Under the pieces are notes generated by a model, which did no database searches, was not told the origin of the DNA, and saw only the letters and a list, made by a program, of their open reading frames with translations. Shown here piece by piece: positions 1 to 11,779 of a DNA stretch of 64,000 nt (the stretch's first letter is position 1; every line of letters begins with the position of its first letter). The translations under genes were made by a program, and so were the position numbers. The DNA lies in NCBI GenBank assembly GCA_025642075.2, contig JAODUO010001374.1, positions 1-64,000 of the forward strand, written 5' to 3'. Origin of the DNA: Ridgeia piscesae. Taxonomy: Eukaryota; Annelida; Polychaeta; Sabellida; Siboglinidae.

Positions 1-2747
1 GATGTTTTATTGGGTTGGAAGTTTTTTTCACTTTGCTAGGAAACACAGGACACTACTAAGATTGTGATTTATTGCCTAATTTACACTAGGCTGTTAACTG
101 CAATTAGTAACAGCAGTCCTCTGTTGTACTTTGATCATGATGTTTACAACCCTTGCAGGTAACAATGCAGGCTATGGGCCAATGTAAGGTTCTAAATGTT
201 TTTCACTCATGTAACTATTAATTTTAATCATGGGATCAGTGATATTACTACCTGCTGTCAGAGACTATTCTGACCCCCAACTAAAACAAATGTGTGCTTG
301 TTTGTCATTTGCAAAGCAAAACTGCAAATTCTTAAAGGTGAGATCCACATTTGGGTACATAATGTTTTGGGGGATAAAAAACGTTGTCGGTTATTTAGAA
401 ATTTATTAATCTGTCAATTTTTTAATATCGGACACTAGTGACTTATTATGTATGTCAAAACAATTACTAGTAAAAGATTGATTGTGTATTGTATATTTTG
501 ACCATGCATATTCTACAGCAATAACAGCAGAGGCATACATGAAGTTATACAATATTCTACTGCCTAAATTAAAATACTAAATGTGTTCCCATGTAATATT
601 GCCAATTGACTTGGGTTGTGATGGGCAATGTCATTGGATAGACACATTAACATACTTAATAGTGACACTATGTTAAGTGTGATTGATTCTGTAGCATGTT
701 TTATTGTTGTTATACTCATTATTTCATAGAAAGTTGTGCGATGCACACATGTACAGATGTTACCAGAAACAAATACAATGATACCATACTCATAATGACA
801 ATAATATTTTACTAACCTGCATGGCTGCTTCTCGCCATTTCCTACTTGTCGTTCTGGTCTCTGGCTTCGATGATAAAATGCATATAAACAGCACATCCTC
901 AGCTTGCATTATGTCAAAAAACAGTGTCCTCATGTAATGGCCAAGATTAACTTGTAAGCAAACTAGTGTATTCACTAGTGTATTCATAAGTCAACAGCTA
1001 TGTCCCCAATTCTCTGCTGTGATGCTAAAACCTTGGGCAATTTTGTTTCACTCTACATTGCTCCAGTTCACTCAGCTGTAAAAATGAGTACCTGCATGGC
1101 TATAGATAGTGGTGGATATGTGTACAAGTAGCTTTCGCACATTAATTATAGCATATCGCTGGATGCTTCCCAGAGAAGTTGAGATGGTATATCTGATTGA
1201 ACAGGTCTGTCGGGGAAATAAAGTGTAAAGCGCTTTCAGCAATCCTGAGGATTGGTTGCTGCGCTAAATAAGATCTTCCCTTTATAAATTAGCAGCTAAT
1301 AAAACCAGAGTTTTTTTTCTTGAATGATTTAAATCGGTTGATTTATGGGTTAAATCAATTACATTATATACGGTAGTGTTTTATTGAAAGCAGTTAACAG
1401 TCTAATTTAAATAATAACATAAATTTGTGTTTTGCTGTTTCTGTTAATTAATTCCAAGTAATGCCTGTAATATGACTGACAGTTCTTGACTGTTGTTGAC
1501 TAATTAGCGAGTCACTCTAATTTGCATATGACGACGAGTATTGTTTAAAATAAACGTCATACGCATGCATGGTCGTAGCTGTCATTTCTTTTATGTCATT
1601 ATCTTGAAGAAGGTTATTCCACCACCGGCGACTGTCTATGTCAGAAACAAAAAGTTTACTTGTACCTAGAGACTCGAGCTATTTTTAGCAACCAACGAAC
1701 CGGCGTTGGTCTAGCCCTAGGTACAGCTCGCCGGCGAACTGTTGACCTAAATCCGTGGATTATATAAACATTCTTTATTTCACATTAAATAATACTGTCC
1801 ACACATATTTTTACTTTATTACATTCAAATTTCTTATTACATTTAAACTTTGCTTAGGTAACATTCGTATATTATACAGACGATGACATACAACTGTGGA
1901 ACTAAATTGTAGTCGTAACGATACACGTTGGTACTCGTAAGTGCCGAGTCGGCTTGGCAACAACAAGCTGGTTTCGGCATGTAATTTCCTACGCGCCGCT
2001 TCACTTTCCAAATAAGGAAATCGTGTCCGGTTTTCCCTCTCAGTTCACCAAACATTACTTTGTCGCTGCGTACTTATATGCAAACAAATCGGCCAAAGAT
2101 GCACCTGTGGCTTTGATCGAGACTTATGTTTTTATGTTCAGTGTCTCTTTGTGCTCGTCACGTTTGTAATTAGGCTTGCAATCGGCGTTTGAAAGTGACC
2201 ACCGCAGACTCTTGTCGAACTTTCCGCCGGCGGACACGCCAACTTCATCATCTCTAACCTGCTTTTTCGGCAGGAATCCTTTCGTGGAAGTATGTGAAAA
2301 GTTGCTTACTAACAATCATAGTATATCTATTAGCTATACAGTGCATTAAATTGTTTAATTATGTTTGTTTTAATGCATTTGGCCCGTTTTTGCGAGAGCT
2401 ATGCTGCGTCGCCTATCGACTGGCGGCTTCCGGGATTGTAGGCAACACGCCAGTCAAACCGGAAAAGGCCCTAGGCAAGATGGCAGCGCCCTGTGTTGAA
2501 AGTAGCTCAGTTTAAAAAAATATTAAAAATATACCGTGACGCTGTGCTTGTCAAATTATGGTGACAAGTGCTGTAAATTATATGTTCTTATGTTTGGGCT
2601 GTGTTGTTCAGCCGCTTCACTCCCCCTTTAAGCTTCCTGTTCAATATCGCGTGGGCGGACGGTGGGGGATATTGTTTTTTATCAAAACACCACTGTCAGA
2701 TAATTAAACAACAGTAATTAACATCACAACAATATATTGTTTTACAG
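1..2747. other. Non-coding region upstream of the first visible C1GALT1 exon
   Basis: No convincing coding exon was found here on either strand. The missing 5' exon(s) of the glycosyltransferase (cytoplasmic end, membrane anchor, stem) should lie here or outside the window, but no segment could be tied to them. Around 2400-2490 the base composition rises and there is a cluster of promoter-like words (CTTCCGGGATTGTAG, resembling ETS plus ZNF143 sites, and AAGATGGCAGC, resembling a YY1 site), so a start region there is possible. The rest is AT-rich. Confidence 0.4.
2400..2490. promoter_or_regulatory. Possible promoter with ETS/ZNF143-like and YY1-like words
   Basis: A short GC-richer island holds CTTCCGGGATTGTAG at about 2427-2441 and AAGATGGCAGC at about 2477-2487. 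These words are typical of TATA-less animal promoters, and the island lies about 300 bp before the first recognised coding exon. This is inference from short motifs only. No first exon was identified next to it. Confidence 0.25.
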
Positions 2748-3430
2748 ACACCGATGACACAGTTGCCAATGACCTCTACAGCAAGGTTCGTGTCCTCTGC
2801 TGGGTGATGACAAGTCCAGCCACTCTCCAGAGCAAGGCACGTCACATCAAGGCCACCTGGGGACAGCGCTGCAACAAACTGTTGTTCATGAGCTCACAGT
2901 TTGACCTTGACCTTCCTGCAGTCGGCCTGCCTGTGAGCGAGGGGCGAGACAACCTGTGGACGAAGACGCGTGCTGCCTTCCAGTACATTTACGACCACCA
3001 CTTCGATGACGCGGACTGGTTCCTCAAAGCAGACGATGACACGTATGTTATTATCGAGAACCTACGGCACCTACTACAGGACCACGACCCCGTGACCCCT
3101 GTATATTTTGGTCGACGCTTCAAGGCCTATGTGCCCCAGGGATACATGAGTGGTGGCGCTGGCTATGTGCTGAGTAAGGAAGCCTTGCGACGCTTCGTGA
3201 AGACGTCACTTAAGGACAAGACACGCTGTCCTGAGATGAGTGGCCCAGGCGCGGCAGAGGATGTCGAACTGGGACATTGTCTCCAGGCGGTTGGGGTGTC
3301 GGTTGGTGACTCCCGTGACTCGTTGGGAAGAGAGACTTTCCACCCATTCCAGCCCGAGGACCACCTCATCCCTGGCGCAGTACCGAAAGACAACTGGTAC
3401 TGGAGTTATAACTACTACAAGCCGAAGGAG
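2748..3430 (+). CDS. C1GALT1: Core 1 beta-1,3-galactosyltransferase (T synthase), catalytic exon
   Basis: This exon encodes most of the catalytic domain of glycoprotein-N-acetylgalactosamine 3-beta-galactosyltransferase, the Golgi enzyme that adds galactose to O-linked GalNAc to make core 1 (T antigen). The reading frame starts after a TTTTACAG acceptor with two bases of a split codon. It shows the family blocks LYSKVRVLCWVMT, HIKATWGQRCNKLLFMSS, the metal-binding DDD in ADWFLKADDDTYVI, YFGRRFK, QGYMSGGAGYVLSKEALRRF, EDVELGHCL and GDSRD..GRETFHPF. It ends at KPKE before GTACTG, phase 0, and the next exon continues with GPECCSD, exactly as in animal C1GALT1. The protein start is not in this exon; internal methionines are not starts. 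The usual N-terminal membrane anchor exon was not found. Confidence 0.93.
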
Positions 3431-3590
3431 GTACTGTCGTTGTGGCACCCAGTACTGTTTGCAACGTTCTGCTACGTGGCAGTCCATCGCTATCCTGTGA
3501 CCATCAGTGGTTGACTCATCCTGGTGTGTTAGCTCAACAAACCAATCATCTTTCCTTGTTTGTCACACATTGTCAGCTACACACCTGTCC

Positions 3591-5934
3591 TAGCCTGTCA
3601 TCCATCACCAGCCAATCACTCACCATAGCCTGTCATCCATCACCAGCCAATCACCCACCATAGACTGTCATCCATCACCAGCCAATCACTCACTGTAGCC
3701 TGTCATCCATCACCAGCCAATCACCCACCATAGTCTGTCATCCATAACCAGCCAATCACTCACTGTAGCCTGTCATCCACCACCAGCCAATCACCCACCA
3801 TAGCCTGTCATCCATAACCAGCCAATCACCCACCATAGCCTGTCATCCATAACCAGTCAATCACTCACTGTAGCCTGTCATCCATCACCAGCCAATCACT
3901 CACTGTAGCCTGTCATCCATAACCAGCCAATCACCCACCATAGCCTGTCATCCATAACCAGCCAATCACCCACCATAGCCTGTCATCCATAACCAGCCAA
4001 TCACCCACCAAAGCCTGTCATCCATCACCAGCCAATCACCCACCATAGCCTGTCATCCATAACCAGCCAATCACCCACCAAAGCCTGTCATCCATAACCA
4101 GCCAATCACCCACCATAGCCTGTCATCCATCACCAGCCAATCACCCACCATAGTCTGTCATCCATCACCAGCCAATCACCCACCATAGTCTGTCATCCAT
4201 CACCAGCCAATCACCCACCATAGCCTGTCATCCATAACCAGCCAATCACTCACCATAGCCTGTCATCCATCACCAGCCAATCACCCACCATAGCCTGTCA
4301 TCCATAACCAGCCAATCAGTCACCATAGCCTGTCATCCATCACCAGCCAACCACCCACCATAGCCTGTCATCCATCACCAGCCAATCACCCACCATAGCC
4401 TGTCATCCATAACCAGCCAATCACTCACCATAGCCAGTCATCCATCACCAGCCAATCACTCACCATAGCTGTCATCCATCACCAGCCAATCACCCACCAT
4501 AGCTGTCATCCATCACCAGCCAATCACCCACCATAGCCTGTCATCCATAACCAGCCAATCACTCACCATAGCCTGTCATCCATCACCAGCCAATCACCCA
4601 CCATAGCCTGTCATCCATAACCAGCCAATCAGTCACCATAGCCTGTCATCCATCACCAGCCAACCACCCACCATAGCCTGTCATCCATCACCAGCCAATC
4701 ACCCACCATAGCCTGTCATCCATAACCAGCCAATCACTCACCATAGCCAGTCATCCATCACCAGCCAATCACTCACCATAGCCAGTCATCCATCACCAGC
4801 CAATCACTCACCATAGCCTGTCATCCATCACCAGCCAATCACTCACCATAGCCTGTCATCCATCACCAGCCAATCACTCACCATAGCCTGTCATCCATCA
4901 CCAGCCAATCACCCACCATAGCCTGTCATCCATAACCAGCCAATCACTCACCATAGCCTGTCATCCACCACCAGCCAATCACCCACCATAGACTGTAATC
5001 CATCACCAGCCAATCACCCACCATAGCCTGTCATCCATAACCAGCCAATCACCCACCATAGCCTGTCATCCATCACCAGCCAATCACACACCATAGCCTG
5101 TCACCCATAACCAGCCAATCACCCACCATAGCCTGTCATCCATCACCAGCCAATCACCCCCCCCACCATAGCCTGTCATCCATAACCAGCCAATCACTCA
5201 CCATAGCCTGTCATCCATCACCAGCCAATCACCCACCATAGACTCATCCATCACCAGCCAATCACCCACCATAGCCTGTCATCCATCACCAGCCAATCAC
5301 CCACCATAGCCTGTCATCCATCACCAGCCAATCACCCACCATAGCCTGTCATCCATCACCAGCCAATCACTCACCAAAGCCTGTCATCCATCACCAGCCA
5401 ATCACCCACCATAGCCTGTCATCCATCACCAGCCAATCACTCACCATAGCCTGTCATCCATCACCAGCCAATCACCCACCATAGCCTGTCATCCATCACC
5501 AGCCAATCACCCACCATAGCCTGTCATCCATCACCAGCCAATCACCCACCAAAGCCTGTCATCCATCACCAGCCAATCACCCACCATAGCCTGTCATCCA
5601 TCACCAGCCAATCACCCACCATAGCCTGTCATCCATCACCAGCCAATCACCCACCATAGACTGTCATCCATCACCAGCCAATCACCCACCATAGCCTGTC
5701 ATCCATCACCAGCCAATCACCCACCATAGACTGTAATCCATCACCAGCCAATCACCCACCATAGACTGTCATCCATAACCAGCCAATCACCCACCATAGC
5801 CTGTCATCCATCACCAGCCAATCACACACCATAGACTGTAATCCATCACCAGCCAATCACCCACCATAGACTGTCATCCATAACCAGCCAATCACCCACC
5901 ATAGACTATCATCCATCACCAGCCAATCACCCAC
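3591..5934. repeat. 35-bp minisatellite, about 67 copies, inside the C1GALT1 intron
   Basis: Tandem units of 35 bp with the core TCATCCATCACCAGCCAATC run without break from 3591 to 5934. Units differ at a few fixed positions (CATCACC or CATAACC, CACCC or CACTC, TAGCC or TAGAC), and blocks of several units recur with the same variants, which shows expansion by multi-unit duplication. The array takes up about three quarters of the 3.2-kb intron between the two coding exons. Confidence 0.97.
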
Positions 5935-6605
5935 TTTTTTATTATATGCTACTTACGGGGTCCTCATTGGTACTAAGTTGTTCCGTTTGACAGAGCTTTG
6001 ATGATGCCATGTACTCAGTGCCTGCTATCTGTGTTAGAACCTTACTGGACCGTCAGTGATGCTATAAGCCTTTCTGTGTTTGTTTCAAAGCCATCAGCGA
6101 TGTTACATGTTTCTACATTGTTATTTAATGTATTAGGCTCCTCACTCACAGTCCACAGTGTGAGAGTTTGTTTGTGTTATCCTTCATGATGCTATTTCAA
6201 TATGTGCATAGCTTTATGCAGAGACCCGTCCACCTATCATTTGCATAGGTAAAACCAGTTTTGGATGGGTGGTGGACAGGTTTAAAAAAAGTCTTGAAGT
6301 CATAGATATCGTCAGTTATGCCTTTGAAATTAGTATAAATACTGTCAGATGTGTTTTTAGGTAAAAAAAAACATTTAAAGTTTATAAACTGGCTTAACAG
6401 TTGACATCCATGTGTCCAAAAACAATGTGTGACTGGCAATTTTTTTATCCTGCATAAAGCCCTGAGTATGTGTCTGTGTTACTGGGCCCCGGCAATCGTG
6501 TGACATTGTGTATGCATTTCAGGGTCTTCGATTACAGGGCCCTGACAGTCCTGTGATGTGTGCGTTTCATGGCCTCCATTGATGTTGAGTGTGTCTGTGT
6601 TTCAG

Positions 6606-7019
6606 GGCCCTGAGTGCTGTAGCGACTATGCTATTTCGTTCCACTACATTCCTCCAAACATGATGTACGTTCTGGAATATCTCATCTACCACGTCAGACC
6701 CTACGGACGACAAGCCAAACTGTCTCTGCCCACCACCCAGACACAGAGGCAGTCACATGACACTCAGTCACATGATGCTCAGTCACATGATGCTCAGTCA
6801 CATGTGGTGACTAAGGAGTTGGATTCACCCACATCTCTGGTTGCTGACCAAAAAAGCCGAGCAGTCTTGGGGCATCTTTCTGGAGAACCCATGAAAAGCC
6901 AATCAAAAGTTATTCTAGAAAAATTACCAGACGTTGTCAAAGAGAAACGTGCTCAGTCTTATTTGTTGACAAACAAAATTGAACAAGACAAAGAGGAACC
7001 AAATATCAAGAAGGTTTAA
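6606..7019 (+). CDS. C1GALT1: Core 1 beta-1,3-galactosyltransferase, C-terminal exon
   Basis: This is the last coding exon of the same gene. After a TTTCAG acceptor it starts in phase 0 with [15 protein letters not shown] and continues [16 protein letters not shown], the conserved C-terminal block of the T-synthase family. After this the protein has a long, poorly conserved tail of about 100 residues ending at TAA (7017-7019). The tail contains a short repeated SHDAQ motif (four SH units, coded by a CACATGATGCTCAGT repeat at about 6756-6805) and a lysine-rich end. Vertebrate enzymes end soon after the RPYG block, so the extension is lineage-specific. Confidence 0.92.
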   Translation, partial: GPECCSDYAISFHYIPPNMMYVLEYLIYHVRPYGRQAKLSLPTTQTQRQSHDTQSHDAQSHDAQSHVVTKELDSPTSLVADQKSRAVLGHLSGEPMKSQSKVILEKLPDVVKEKRAQSYLLTNKIEQDKEEPNIKKV

Positions 7020-7979
7020 AAGAACAATATATACACATTATATACATTATATATATATACACATATATATTTAGTTATATATATATATATATGTTTATGT
7101 AATTGTTGGTCTACATTGGTAATCCAATTCTCATTTAGTCCTTTTTATATGGGTAAAGCAGTAACATTATAAAGTATACTCATACACGCGTGCTGTATTA
7201 TCTGTTTTGGTGTTCAAATGCTATATTATATGTACTATGATAATGACTATCTCAGTGCTACATTACATGTATTATAATAATCAGTATATCTCAGTTGTAT
7301 TGTTAATATATGAGGCAGTTGAAGATTTTATGTCAGCATGGATTGGTTCACAATAAGAACTGATATATTTACTTGGGAAGAGTCTGCAAAGAAACTCTCC
7401 ACAAAGGAACTGATTTATAGAATCAGACTCAATTTGGTGCTAAGAATGTCAACTGTGGTACCCAGTCAGACTTGTGTGCCATGGTCTAGTTTTTGTTAAA
7501 GCTTTTATGTATATATATAATAAATAATATCTGTTCATATTGCAGATGAATTATATATGATGTATTCTTTGCATCTTGTAGTTGCATAAGGACATGTAGT
7601 GCACCTGAGCACTACATCGAAACAGGTTTGGTCAGAAAAACCTACAGTAACCATCAGAAGTCACAGTTATTCACCCTTGATTAGTGTACCCCTGTATTAA
7701 CCACCCGGGTGTCATTTACCCCTGAATAGCTCATCCTGAATCATCTACCCCAGTGTGTAACCCAACTACACACATAGTAGTTGTGGAATAGTTTAATTTT
7801 GGTTCACCCCTGGGTTCAGTCGTGTGCTGTTCACTGTTGTCTAACACCCCCCTGTATATTCCACCCCATATAACGTGTAGTCCACTCTTATGTAATACAC
7901 CCCTCAATTCCACCCTGTGTAGTCTACCCTTGATTATTCCAACCCATTGTGTAGTCTTTGTTGTGTGAGTTGATCTTAA
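7020..7979. other. 3' flank of C1GALT1, AT-rich
   Basis: AT-rich DNA follows the stop codon, with TATA repeats at 7040-7092. A candidate polyadenylation signal AATAAA lies in ATAATAAATAAT at about 7516-7528. From 7600 to 7960 there is a loose series of repeated short phrases such as CACCCC, TGTGTAG and TCTACCC, which looks like a decayed short tandem repeat leading into the CA array. No gene is visible. Confidence 0.45.
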
Positions 7980-7992
7980 ACACACACACACA

Positions 7993-8038
<46 letters not shown>

Positions 8039-8093
8039 TAGACCTAAGTACTACACACACGCATGCACGCACACACATACAGTACAGTACAGT

Positions 8094-8186
<93 letters not shown>

Positions 8187-8429
8187 CAAGTACACACACA
8201 CACACACAGCACCACACACATACAGTACAGTCAAACACACACACACACACACACAACACACACACACACACACACACACACAACACACACACACACTACA
8301 TACATACATACATACAGTACACAACACACACACACACACAGACACTCGCACACATACACACACACATACACACACATACACACATACATACAGTACAGTC
8401 AAAAACACACACAGACACTCACACACAGA

Positions 8430-8508
<79 letters not shown>

Positions 8509-8547
8509 CACACACATCACACAAACACACACACACACACACACACA
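7980..8547. repeat. Compound (CA)n microsatellite
   Basis: The stretch is almost pure CA dinucleotide with short interruptions such as TACAGTACAGTCAAA that recur three times (about 8080, 8221 and 8390). It lies just beyond the end of gene A. The same kind of CA tract sits at the same place beyond exon 2 of genes B, C and D. Long open frames through it (Cys-Val or His-Thr repeats) are artefacts of the dinucleotide. Confidence 0.95.
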
Positions 8548-8616
8548 AGTAGTAACACACTACGTTGACCAATGCCGTCTCAAATTCTCCGTAAACACAC
8601 ACTAAATGACACGTGA

Positions 8617-8622
8617 TTTATT
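8617..8622 (-). terminator. Polyadenylation signal of gene A
   Basis: AATAAA on the minus strand lies 21 nt beyond the TAG stop of gene A. The equivalent signal is present after exon 2 in B (40256-40261), C (50736-50745) and D (58078-58083), and the surrounding sequence aligns between the copies. This supports the assignment of the 3' end. Confidence 0.6.
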
Positions 8623-8642
8623 TGACTATCGACTAGTAATGG

Positions 8643-8790
8643 CTAATACATGAGACGGGTTCGTTCGTCGTCGGCACCTTCACGTCGACTTGTTATTGCG
8701 ACGAGCCAAGCGTGTAGCGGCGTACACACCATCCCAACCAGTGCCAGCACGCTGAACACCAGCAGCAGCCAACTAAGGACCAGTTCCGCC
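8643..8790 (-). CDS. Fibrinogen-like/EGF receptor gene A, exon 2 (transmembrane helix and tail)
   Basis: The exon begins after a TTTTATCTTCAG acceptor and ends at TAG (8643-8645). Exon 1 ends with two bases of a codon and this exon gives the third, so the frame continues without adjustment. It encodes AELVLSWLLLVFSVLALVGM, a single hydrophobic helix of about 20 residues, and then a tail of about 28 residues that is rich in charge at its end (SRREGADDERTRLMY). With the signal peptide in exon 1 this predicts a type I membrane protein with its fibrinogen and EGF domains outside the cell. The aligned exon in B, C and D has lost this tail. Confidence 0.75.
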
Positions 8791-9555
8791 CTGAAGATAA
8801 AACAAGCATGTGTATAGTGTGTACGTAGGTTGAAGTGTATAATCCAGTAGGTCCACTGTGTATAGATTGCCCGCTCGGGGTCAGTCACCCACACAACTTG
8901 GGTACTGACGTAAGACAGCAATAACGTGTTCATCCGCCATTACCCCAAGAGTACCTTATAGATAGTAGTAGCATTATGCAGGTTGTCTGAATTTCTTAGC
9001 ACACGTGTAGTGTGTAGTGAGTTGAAATTATGTTTTTGTGCAGCGTGCAACCAGAGCTGTCAAATTAGTACATATGACAGTCGGTGTTTTTCTGCGTATT
9101 GATTTGAGGTCATTTAGATTGGTGATGACTGATGTCAACACGACAGTTAACAGTTTGATTTTAGCAGGAATGAAGGGGTGTCAGGTTTAAATGGTGGTTT
9201 GTGGGAAACTGAGGTTTTAGAATTCCTTGAATTTTCCAGGGCACATCTACCAGTGCATGACATGTGTCTCTATTGACAAATGTGTCCATTTGTACCGCAA
9301 CCCAGACTTGTCCTTATTGATCGGTGTATCCATTTCTATATCGTGTCCCAAAGACGTGCCACATCTACCAGTGTCAGTGAACCTTTACATGTCGTAATAC
9401 AAAGATTTGCCCTATACCGACAAGTATATATCCTTACGTACCTTGGCCCAAAGACTAGCCTGGGTCCGCCCATATAATATAATAGATCCTTGCGAATTAA
9501 GTTATCTCTGACGAAACGTGTACCTGGGTGAACAAAGTATTGTATTTGTACGTAC

Positions 9556-10436
9556 CGTATAACACCAGGAGGCTCTCTGTCTCTATCGTTTAGTCGGACT
9601 AGACACTGTCGACCGCTGTATCCGGGCGCGCAGTCGCAGTGGAACCGCCCGTACGCATTACGGCGACATGTTCCCCCGTTCGGACAAGTATTGTTGCACG
9701 ACCGTTGTCGCTGCCCGGCGAGGAACGACTTAGGTCGGAACTTCATGGCCGTCGTCGTGATGTCGCGGACACCGCGCCAGTAGACGCGCTCCTGTCGTAT
9801 GCGCGAACGCATCTTGGAGTTGAGGTCAGCTCCGAGTCTGGCGTGTTCCGGCGAGAACCACCACCCCGTGTGGAAGTTGGAGGCCTCACCGCGACAGAAC
9901 GCGCTGTCGGGACTGTCCCTGGTACAGAACGGACCCGTGTGGTTCATCAAAGCGTTTGGAAGAGTATTGTCGGCGGTTGGACCGTCGAGCTGAAGCAGGA
10001 ATCGGTGGGCTTCGTTCAAGACAGAAAAACCTTCGTACTCGATGTGTTTTGTGTGCGGCGGATGGCCCATCTGCAGCTCGATACGTAGTATCGTCACTTT
10101 GTCCTTCGTCAGCCGGTGCACGTGGTCGAGGCCGAGCCAGAACGTGTCCCTCACCCCGAAGCCGTGCTTGTATTCCGACCACATCCGGTAGAAGTTAAGG
10201 TTCGGGTCGCGCCTCAGTTGCATGATTGTCCAACCGCCGCCCGCCGTCCAGAAGTCACAAGTCAACCAGAGCGACGTTGGCGCAAACACTTGTTGGATTG
10301 CAGGCTTCGTGACGTTCCAGCACGCCAGCTCGGCACAGTCGACCGGACCGCAAGGTGGAATCACCGCCAGGGTGCGCAGCAGTCGCGCCATCGCCAGCAG
10401 CCACCATGACACACAGGAGAAGCGAAACGTGGCCAT
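9556..10436 (-). CDS. Fibrinogen-like/EGF receptor gene A, exon 1
   Basis: The exon codes 293 residues plus two bases. The start MATFRF is followed by a hydrophobic signal peptide to about residue 27, then CGPVDCAELACW, and a fibrinogen C-terminal-like domain (about 35-245) with CDFWTAGGGWTIMQ, NFYRMWSEYKHGFG, DTFWLGLDHVHRLT, HTGWWF, LNSKM and MKFRPKSF. A six-cysteine EGF domain follows (about 250-280, CNNTCPNGGTC...CDCAPGYSGRQC). NVT, NHT and NNT are candidate N-glycosylation sites. The donor is ATACG/GTACGT at 9556/9555. Fibrinogen-related proteins of invertebrates are mostly lectin-like immune or adhesion proteins; a C-terminal rather than N-terminal EGF is uncommon. The canonical WWYxxCH cysteine is missing (HTGWWFSPEH). 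Copy A is clearly diverged from B-D. Confidence 0.88.
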
Positions 10437-10464
10437 TTTCAGACGGCCTTATTGTTTGATGTCG

Positions 10465-10472
10465 TGACGTCA
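10465..10472. promoter_or_regulatory. Perfect CRE-type palindrome just upstream of gene A
   Basis: TGACGTCA lies 28 bp before the start codon of gene A. The matching place in B, C and D carries TTGACGTCGA or TTGATGTCGA followed by TACGTC repeats and TACGTCACAC, so a CRE/ATF-like word near the start is a shared feature of the family. The function is inferred from the motif only. Confidence 0.35.
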
Positions 10473-10568
10473 CGTCTTACGTCGTTAACGCGCGTGTCGG
10501 CGACATCTTTACGCAACATACGGGCCTACGTAGTTTCAGTATGCGCGATCCGTCAGGAATGATGCACG

Positions 10569-10708
10569 ATGCGATGCGATGCGATGCGATGCGATGCGAT
10601 GCGATGCGATGCGATGCGATGCGATGCGATGCGATGCGATGCGATGCGATGCGATGCGATGCGATGCGATGCGATGCGATGCGATGCGATGCGATGCGAT
10701 GCGATGCG
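10569..10708. repeat. Pentanucleotide (GATGC)n satellite, about 28 units
   Basis: A nearly perfect run of GATGC units lies upstream of gene A and continues in degenerate form to about 10760 (GATGCTTGATGCGATACACGATGC). Every frame is open through it, because five bases give a repeating five-residue pattern. Those ORFs are not genes. Confidence 0.97.
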
Positions 10709-10769
10709 CGTTGCAGGATGCGATGCTTGATGCGATACACGATGCGACGCGCGATGTGTTAATGCTCCT

Positions 10770-11757
10770 GGCATGCATTCTCAACATAATTATTTTACTG
10801 TTTACACAGGATATCCGCTACATTCATCGTAGATTGGCGTTTGGTACTCGAACGGCAAAGGCGGCAGCTTAGGAGAAAAAAATGTGTTCATAGACAATAC
10901 AAATACAAGCATTCCCACTGCGACCTAATTGCTTAGGCAGTATGGTGTCTCCCGATCGTGCTCCTCGTCTGATGTTGATCTTGTTGCTTTCTTTGGGTAG
11001 ATGGATTGTCATCGAGCTGCTGGTATGTGATTTTTGAAGGACACGTTTTCTACTCCATGTTCTTTATGCTAGGTAATGCCTGAATTTGCACCGAGTCGAA
11101 GGTTCTTTCGTAGTGGGATATTTTATTCTCGCAATTCTCGTTCAACTGGTGTTTCAATATGTCGTTTATTGTCACTGTTGAATTGTTCAGTACGGCATAC
11201 AGCTCCGGCATTCACGCCATGTTACCGAGCGAGCAAGACATGTGCGCATGATCGTAGCTACAGCCTTTTGCACAAGTCACATCTTCACACATCCCTTCTG
11301 TTCTGAAAGTACTTAATGTCATTTTAAGCTATGTGTATTCTACTTCTTAATCTGTTCATAGCAAACAATTATAATAGTGTGCAGTGCATAAACATGTAAA
11401 AACACATGCCCACAATTAGTCTTCATTGCAACACCGTCCATATACGACTATTAAGAATTATATCGAATGTTCTCAAACATCCGGACAACTAATAATAATT
11501 GTAAGCTATAACGTCAAATGTTCTTACTTATCATGTAAGCTGGCCAAATAAATCGAAATTATTGTTCAATCACTCTTCACAATCAAATTTACGGTCAATG
11601 TTTTCACAGTACAATCACTTGTGTACATAGTCCGCCAGACGCGCAGGTGTTTTCTTATCTCTGTTTGATCGACTGATGATCAGCGGTTCACTGTTGATCT
11701 CCGTCTTGTTCACGGTCGTGCTATTTGTCGGGACAGGAACAGCTGCATAGCGTTGCA
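10770..11757. other. Intergenic region upstream of gene A
   Basis: No gene, RNA or known element was recognised here. The stretch separates the promoter side of gene A from the tandem retroelement block. Confidence 0.4.
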
Positions 11758-11779
11758 GATCATGTGACAGGACTAGCAC

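Noticed and set aside
1811..2315. Short minus-strand ORFs (for example KTGHDFLIWKVKRRVGNYMPKPACCC).
   Set aside because: They have a faintly protein-like look, but no family, splice context or repeat copy could be given, so they are not reported as genes.
3591..5934. CRISPR-like appearance of the 35-bp array, and likewise of the 29-bp array at 36721-38394.
   Set aside because: Units follow each other directly without unique spacers, and the DNA is from an animal. They are minisatellites.
7731..8605. Long ORFs with Cys-Val or His-Thr repeats.
   Set aside because: They arise from (CA)n/(GT)n in every frame. The same holds for ORFs at 31759-32109, 39931-40241, 50472-50731 and 62649-62994.
8791..8933. 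An ORF that extends exon 2 of gene A upstream to MNTLLLSYVSTQ.
   Set aside because: The extension lies before a good splice acceptor (TTTTATCTTCAG), shows no similarity to other copies, and would have no signal peptide or domain.
10477..10872. ORFs with SHRIA or RCDAM repeats.
   Set aside because: They are products of the (GATGC)n array in all frames.
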